A stretch of 64,000 nt of DNA from Streptomyces sp. f51. Its GTDB lineage: Bacteria; Actinomycetota; Actinomycetes; Streptomycetales; Streptomycetaceae. Of this stretch, positions 59,558-64,000 are shown in pieces. The position numbers were made by a program, and so were the translations under genes. The stretch spans positions 7,721,001 through 7,785,000 of the forward strand of contig NZ_CP149798.1 in the NCBI RefSeq assembly GCF_037940415.1. The letters run 5' to 3'. The notes beneath the pieces are model-generated. The model searched no databases, had not been told where the DNA came from, and saw only the letters and a program-made list of their open reading frames with translations. Numbering within the stretch: the stretch's first letter is position 1; every line of letters begins with the position of its first letter.

Positions 59558-60802
59558 GTGCATCTGCGGTATTCGTTCCGGATCGAGCCGACGCCGGGTC
59601 AGCGCATCGCGCTGGCTCGTACGTTCGGCTGTGCCCGGGTGGTCTTCAACGATGCGCTGGCCGCGAGGAAGGCCGCCTACCAGGCAGACAGGTCGCGGAT
59701 CGCGACGGGTGCTCTGGCGAAGCGGGTGATCACCGATGCGAAGAAGACGGCCGAGCGGGCTTGGCTCGCCGAGGTGTCGGTGGACGCCTTGCAGTCCTCT
59801 CTTCGTGATCTCGATACGGCGTACGCGAACTTCTTCGCGTCGGTGTCGGGCAAGCGGCCAGGGCGCCGTATGGGACTGCCGACGTTCAAGTCGAAGAGGG
59901 ACAGCCGGCGGGCGGTCCGTTTCTCCAGGAACGGGTTCCGGCTGCGGGACAACGGCCGGCTGAACCTCGCGAAGATCGGGGACGTGCGGGTCCGCTGGTC
60001 CCGGGAACTGCCGTCGCCTCCCTCCTCGGTGACTGTGCTCAAGGATCCGTCGGGGCGGTACTTCGCGAGCTTCGTCGTTCAGGTCGAGCCCGAGCCGCTC
60101 GCGCCCGTGGGTGCCGAGGTCGGCATCGACCTGGGCCTGACGCATTACGCCGTGCTGTCCGACGGGCGGGTGATCGACAATCCCCGCTTCCTGCGGCGTG
60201 CCGAGCGGAGACTGAGGAAGGCGCAGCAGGTGTTGAGCCGGAAGGTGAAGGGGTCGAGGAACCGGGCCAAGGCCCGGTTGAAGGTTGCCCGGGCGCATGC
60301 CCGGGTGGCCGATGCGCGCAGAAACTGGTGCCATCAGAGTGCTTCGAGGCTGGTCCGCGACAACCAAGCGGTCTACCTCGAAGACCTGGCGGTCTCCGGC
60401 CTGGCCCGCACTCGCCTGGCCAAGTCTGTGCACGACGCGGCATGGGGCATGTTCCGCCGGGTGCTGGAGGAGAAGGCGGCCCGCTGTGGCCGGCACGTCG
60501 GCATCGTTTCCCGCTGGCTGCCCTCCTCGCAGACGTGCTCGGTGTGCTGGGTCGTGGATGGGAAGAAGCCGCTGCACGTGCGTATCTGGCGGTGCGAGGG
60601 CTGCGGTACCGAACATGATCGTGACCTCAATGCGTCGCGTGTGATCCTCGCCGCCGGGCAGGCGGAGAGGCTAAACGCCCCTGGAGGGCCGGTCAGCCCT
60701 GGAGTGGAAATCCCACGCCAGGCACGGCTCGTTGAACGGGGAACCCATCCGAAGGCCCAGCCGGTCACCACCGGCAGCCAGGCGGGAATCCCCGTCCTTT
60801 AG
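59558..60802 (+). CDS. tnpB: TnpB RNA-guided nuclease, element 2
   Basis: A 414-aa TnpB with the same catalytic set as element 1 (GIDLGLTHY, VYLEDLAVSGL, HDRDLNAS; zinc ribbon CSVC and CEGC). Differences cluster in the N-terminal 240 residues (for example AAYQADRSRIATGALAKRVI). The C-terminal 120 are almost unchanged. GTG at 59558 corresponds exactly to the start of element 1. The frame is intact. Confidence 0.95.
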   Translation: MHLRYSFRIEPTPGQRIALARTFGCARVVFNDALAARKAAYQADRSRIATGALAKRVITDAKKTAERAWLAEVSVDALQSSLRDLDTAYANFFASVSGKRPGRRMGLPTFKSKRDSRRAVRFSRNGFRLRDNGRLNLAKIGDVRVRWSRELPSPPSSVTVLKDPSGRYFASFVVQVEPEPLAPVGAEVGIDLGLTHYAVLSDGRVIDNPRFLRRAERRLRKAQQVLSRKVKGSRNRAKARLKVARAHARVADARRNWCHQSASRLVRDNQAVYLEDLAVSGLARTRLAKSVHDAAWGMFRRVLEEKAARCGRHVGIVSRWLPSSQTCSVCWVVDGKKPLHVRIWRCEGCGTEHDRDLNASRVILAAGQAERLNAPGGPVSPGVEIPRQARLVERGTHPKAQPVTTGSQAGIPVL

Positions 60803-60820
60803 GGCGGGGAGGATGTCAAG
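60630..60820 (+). ncRNA. Predicted TnpB guide RNA (reRNA/omegaRNA) of element 2
   Basis: Same reasoning as for element 1. The guide would be read from the sequence after RE, beginning ATGCTTCTGCCGTGTGTTCG. The 5' boundary is a guess. Confidence 0.4.
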
Positions 60821-60821
60821 A

Positions 60822-61240
60822 TGCTTCTGCCGTGTGTTCGGGGCAGCGCGCGTGCCGCCGTGCCGACGGGTGTGCGATGTCGGCGGCCGCGCGATGCCGG
60901 TGGGTGGCTGTCGTGGCTGTCGCTGTTTCGGGTTCGTCCGGGGATGGACGGGTCGAGCGGTCTGCCTGGTGACGGCCACCCGACGGAACAGGCCTGCGAT
61001 CGCGGTCCGTTGACCGGGGCGAACCGCAATGTGCTCCGCTCTGTTAGGAGTTGCGCGGTGATGGGCCGGTTCCGTGAAGAGGTCGGGAGGTTTGACGGCT
61101 CGGGCGGGGCCGGGGGAGGGGGCGGGTTCGGGCGGCCCGGCTCACCCCGCCCTGCGCCACGCGAAGCCCGTGCCCGGGTCCGCCGAACGAGCGCTGTGAC
61201 GGGGATGGTTGACGGCAGTCTCCTTGGTCTCCTTCTCCGG
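60822..61240. other. Intergenic stretch
   Basis: About 420 bp after element 2 with no recognisable gene. G-rich runs near 61095-61135 may form structure. It probably includes debris from the insertion event. Confidence 0.45.
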
Positions 61241-61837
61241 TCAGCGGGCGATCGAGACGGCGAAGGGCGCGAATCCGCTGGACCGGATCACGTGGGGCAC
61301 GAACAGGACTGCGGCCTCGGTGGCTTGGGCGGTCCGGATCCCGCCGAGGTCCGTGATCCACTCCGGGTGCCAGCCGAGTTCCTCGAGGAGCCCGCGGACG
61401 ACCTGCTTGGCTCCCGGGTCCTCGCCCGAGAGGAAGGCGGTGGGCGCCTGGGCGAGTGTGCCGGGCGCTGTCATCACCGTGTAGAGCATGGTGTTGAGCG
61501 TCTTGACGACACGCGTGCCGGGGAGCGCTTCCTGGAGCTGTTCCCCGAGGCTCGAACCGGGGTGGAGCAGGCCGGCGGGCAGTCCGTCGGGTCCGTCGAC
61601 GGTGGCGTTGGAGACGTCCACGAGGATCTTGCCCTCCAACTCCTTCCGTAGAGCGAGGAGTCGTTCCAGGGAGCCGGCGCCCGGCGTGGCGTTGATGACG
61701 ATCTGCGCGGTCCGGGCGGCGTCGGCGGCAGCGCCCGGCGAGCGGTCTGCCACGGTCACCTCGTGCCCGGCCCGGGTGAGGGCCGCGGACAGGCTGCCGC
61801 CGACGCGGCCGTTTCCGAGTACGGCGATCATGCTCAT
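61241..61837 (-). CDS. NADP-dependent F420-reductase-like oxidoreductase (COG2085)
   Basis: A 198-aa NAD(P)-binding protein: MSMIAVLGNGRVGGSLSAAL is the Rossmann start, ADRSPGAAADAARTAQIVINATPGAGSLERLLAL follows, and the C-terminal part (VKTLNTMLYTVMTAPGTLAQAPTAFLSGED) fits the F420-dependent NADP reductase-like group. The reaction is not certain. ATG at 61837. It is 41 bp downstream of the inositol-phosphatase-like gene and probably in one operon with it. Confidence 0.85.
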   Translation of the reverse strand: MSMIAVLGNGRVGGSLSAALTRAGHEVTVADRSPGAAADAARTAQIVINATPGAGSLERLLALRKELEGKILVDVSNATVDGPDGLPAGLLHPGSSLGEQLQEALPGTRVVKTLNTMLYTVMTAPGTLAQAPTAFLSGEDPGAKQVVRGLLEELGWHPEWITDLGGIRTAQATEAAVLFVPHVIRSSGFAPFAVSIAR

Positions 61838-61878
61838 GTTGATCTGGTCCTTCCGGTGCTTGTCGTTCTTGGAGGTGG

Positions 61879-62712
61879 TCAGCGCGAGAGCGTGGCGACG
61901 GCGGCGGTGTGCACACCGGGCGTGGCGGCCAGGAGGCTCTCGCTCTCCGGTGTCCAGGGCCGGCCCTCGGCGTCGGAGATGCGTCCGCCGGCCTCGGTGA
62001 CGAGCAGTGCGCCGGGCAGCAGGTCCGCCCGGGCCCCGGCGAACTGCCAGAAGGCGTCGATCCGGCCGGCGGCCACGTTCAGCAGATGCAGGGTCGCGGG
62101 CACGGACGTCCGCACCACGAGCGCGTCCAGCAGCATCGCGGTGATCGAGGAGCCGACGCGGCGCACGATCGCTTCGTCCTCGTCCGGCCGGGCCTGGCTC
62201 GTGGCCACGAGGCTCAGCCCGAGGTCCGTGGTCTCGGAGACGCGCAGCGGCCGGCCGTCGAGGTGGGCGCCGCCGCCCGCGAGCGCGGTGTAGGTCTCGC
62301 CGGTCAGCGGCAGGTGGACCGCGGTGAGCACCGGCCGGTTGTCGCGCACGAGTGTGGCGGTCACCGCCCAATCCGGCAGCCCGTGCAGGTGGTTGACGTT
62401 GCCCTCGGCCGGATCCACGACCCACCACTCGCCGGAGGGCAGTGCCCCGCCGTCGAGTTCTTCCTCCACCCAGCCGGCCTCCGGGCGCAGAAGCGTCAGG
62501 CGGGGGCGCAGGACTTCGAGGGCGGCGTCGTCGTTGGCGGCGAGCGCGCTCATCAGTTCCTCGCGCGTCCGGTGGCGGACCACGCCGCCGAACCGCTCCC
62601 GCAGCACCGAGCCTGCCGCACCCACGGCGAGCGCGGTCTGGGCGAGCAGTTCGGCGTCGGACACGGAACCGGTGGCCGTGGTGCTTGCGGTGCTCTGGAT
62701 CGATGCGGACAT
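61879..62712 (-). CDS. Inositol monophosphatase family protein
   Basis: A 277-aa IMPase-fold protein. The metal motif, usually DPIDGTxNF, here reads WWVVDPAEGNVNHLHGLPDW, and the C-terminal motif is FAGARADLLPGALLVTEAGG. The D-to-E and T-to-N changes, as I remember, are shared by an actinobacterial subgroup. Activity may differ from true inositol-1-phosphatase. ATG at 62712. Divergent from the LysR gene, which probably regulates it. Confidence 0.85.
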   Translation of the reverse strand: MSASIQSTASTTATGSVSDAELLAQTALAVGAAGSVLRERFGGVVRHRTREELMSALAANDDAALEVLRPRLTLLRPEAGWVEEELDGGALPSGEWWVVDPAEGNVNHLHGLPDWAVTATLVRDNRPVLTAVHLPLTGETYTALAGGGAHLDGRPLRVSETTDLGLSLVATSQARPDEDEAIVRRVGSSITAMLLDALVVRTSVPATLHLLNVAAGRIDAFWQFAGARADLLPGALLVTEAGGRISDAEGRPWTPESESLLAATPGVHTAAVATLSR

Positions 62713-62847
62713 GGCGGTACTCCCAATTCTCAGCAGGGGATGAGGCCGAGGGCGCGAATGGCGTTGATCTCTGCGCCCCACACCTCGAAGGTATGAGCAG
62801 TGGGCATTAACCTCAAGTGCATGTAAAGCACGGCTAGAGTGACTCCC

Positions 62848-63771
62848 ATGCAACTGGATTTGAACCTGCTCGCCGCGCTCGACGCGCTCCTGGAGGAAGG
62901 GAGCGTGACCGGCGCGGCCGACCGCCTGCACGTGACCGCCCCGGCGATGAGCCGAAGCCTCGGCCGGATCCGGAAAACGACGGGCGATCAGATCCTGGTG
63001 CGCACCGGGCGCACCATGACCCCGACGCCGTACGCGATCGCCGTCCGGGAACAGGTCCACGACCTGCTCCAGCAGGTCCAGGGCGTGCTGGCGCCGAGCC
63101 GTGAACTCGATCTCGCGACCCTGGAGCGCACCTTCACGCTCCGCTGGCACGACTCCCTCGTCGCCCTCGGCGGCCCCGCACTCCTCGCGGAAGTACGCAG
63201 GCAGGCACCGGGCGTACGGTTGCGCTTCATCGCGGAATCGAGCGTCGACACCCCCGGGCTGCGGCGCGGTGAAGTCGACCTGGAGGCGAACGCGAACCGC
63301 CCGGCCCAGCCCGAGATCCGCGCCGACCAGGTGGCCGAGACCCGCCAGGTCGTCGTCATGCGGCAAGGGCACCCGCTCGCCCGTGCCGAAGCGGTCACCG
63401 CCGCGCGGTACGCCGAGGCCGAGCACATCACCATCTCGCGGCGCGGAAGGTTCGACAACGCGCTCGACGAGGCCCTGGCACGGCTCGGCCTCACCCGGCG
63501 CGTGGTGGCGACCGCGCCCACCGAACGGGCCGGTTTCGAGTTCGTGCGCGAGTCCGACCTCCTCGTCACGGCCCCCGAATCCACGACACTCTCGGCCGCC
63601 GCGGATCTCGGCCTGGTCCTTCTCCCCCTCCCGTTCGAACTGCCCCCGGCCCCGGTGTACTTGTCGTGGCACCAGCGCTACGACACCGACCCCGCACACG
63701 TGTGGCTACGCGCCCTGGCACGGACCGCACTGGCCGGTCCGGGGAGGGGGCGGGATCAGGTAACGCACTGA
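62848..63771 (+). CDS. LysR-family transcriptional regulator
   Basis: A 307-aa LysR regulator: N-terminal winged HTH (LDLNLLAALDALLEEGSVTG, AADRLHVTAPAMSRSLGRIR), then a periplasmic-binding-like effector domain (about 90-300; LRWHDSLVALGGPALLAEVR, GEVDLEANANRPAQPEIRAD). ATG at 62848. Its 135-bp divergent intergenic region with the IMPase-like gene contains AGTGGGCATTAACCTCAAG, a plausible LysR site. The effector is unknown. Confidence 0.92.
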   Translation: MQLDLNLLAALDALLEEGSVTGAADRLHVTAPAMSRSLGRIRKTTGDQILVRTGRTMTPTPYAIAVREQVHDLLQQVQGVLAPSRELDLATLERTFTLRWHDSLVALGGPALLAEVRRQAPGVRLRFIAESSVDTPGLRRGEVDLEANANRPAQPEIRADQVAETRQVVVMRQGHPLARAEAVTAARYAEAEHITISRRGRFDNALDEALARLGLTRRVVATAPTERAGFEFVRESDLLVTAPESTTLSAAADLGLVLLPLPFELPPAPVYLSWHQRYDTDPAHVWLRALARTALAGPGRGRDQVTH

Positions 63772-64000
63772 GTTCTGGCCGGGTGAGCGGAGGACTTGGT
63801 CGCCTTCCTGAACCGGGATCTGCTGTTCGGAGCTGTGTCGGCTGGCCGCGTGAACCTGACTGCCTGCACCGCTGACTCCTTCGCCAATCGGCACCCAGTA
63901 CCTCTTCGTGATCACAGACGGTCCATTGGATGTGCAGTGCACAGTTGCTCTTGGGTATGCAAAGCAATGGGTGGTGTTCGTTGAGGTCCACGGACAGCAC

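Larger units (their letters stand above)
59426..60821 (+). mobile_element. IS605/IS1341-type element 2 (tnpB only)
   Basis: About 1.40 kb, inverted relative to element 1. LE begins CAGGTCTCCTTCGTGGAT and has an 8-bp-arm hairpin at 59445-59464. RE ends GGGAGGATGTCAAGA after an imperfect hairpin at 60790-60809. No tnpA. The sequence GATCAG lies just outside LE. Insertion disrupted the serine hydrolase gene. Confidence 0.88.

Noticed and set aside
63566..64000. Minus-strand frame at the right edge
   Set aside because: It overlaps the LysR gene end and shows no recognisable protein; the last 229 bp hold nothing I can identify.

Overview
The window is high-GC actinobacterial DNA, almost certainly from a Streptomyces or close relative. 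The evidence is G/C in nearly every third codon position, many GTG starts, 4-nt ATGA/GTGA gene overlaps, and families typical of streptomycetes (mycothiol-type PIG-L amidase, PccB-type carboxyltransferase, citramalate synthase, RsbR/S/T stressosome genes, TerD, DUF2071, DUF3224, WYL and GbsR-like regulators). I see no tRNA, rRNA, CRISPR array or replication origin.

Layout. 1-7 kb: the cut end of a 3-hydroxybutyryl-CoA dehydrogenase, then a methyltransferase, a type II thioesterase, an FAD aromatic monooxygenase and an acyl-CoA carboxylase beta subunit; this looks like the edge of a polyketide-type region. 7-26.9 kb: mixed chromosomal genes, including WYL regulator/VOC protein, cimA, a GbsR-like regulator divergent from an alpha/beta hydrolase, a candidate small RNA with a strong terminator before terD, several secreted or membrane proteins of unknown role, and glutamate decarboxylase. 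One secreted protein looks like an M43 metallopeptidase whose zinc motif has been destroyed. 27.2-31.5 kb: a five-gene stressosome operon (rsbR, rsbS, rsbT, an ATPase-phosphatase fusion and an RsbU-like phosphatase) in which every junction overlaps by 4 nt. 31.5-35.4 kb: small genes and a frameshifted acetyltransferase.

35.4-48 kb is the accessory part. An IS3-like orfA/orfB pair with an eroded catalytic domain lies left of a three-gene cassette: a 70-aa leader-like peptide, a membrane M50-type metalloprotease with a PqqD-like N-terminal region, and a secreted protein with two Cys-pair repeats. Upstream of the peptide lie paired TGTCCGG palindromes and a second transposase-derived ORF. I regard this cassette as the best candidate for an undescribed peptide (RiPP-like) system. 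Further right are a Gly/Asp/Arg- and His-rich secreted protein, a HAD phosphatase, an Mca/MshB-like amidase, and a secreted toxin-like protein followed 9 nt later by a small immunity-like gene.

48.5-60.8 kb: two IS605/IS1341-type elements in inverted orientation, each with only tnpB and no tnpA. Their 3' ends (the likely guide-RNA region) are conserved. They bracket a methyltransferase, a secreted esterase, a lipoprotein, an ArsR-like/MFS efflux pair, and a membrane protein split in two by a 1-nt deficit in a 24-bp tandem repeat. The right-hand element truncates a serine hydrolase. 61-64 kb: an F420/NADP-oxidoreductase-like gene, an inositol monophosphatase-like gene and a divergent LysR regulator.
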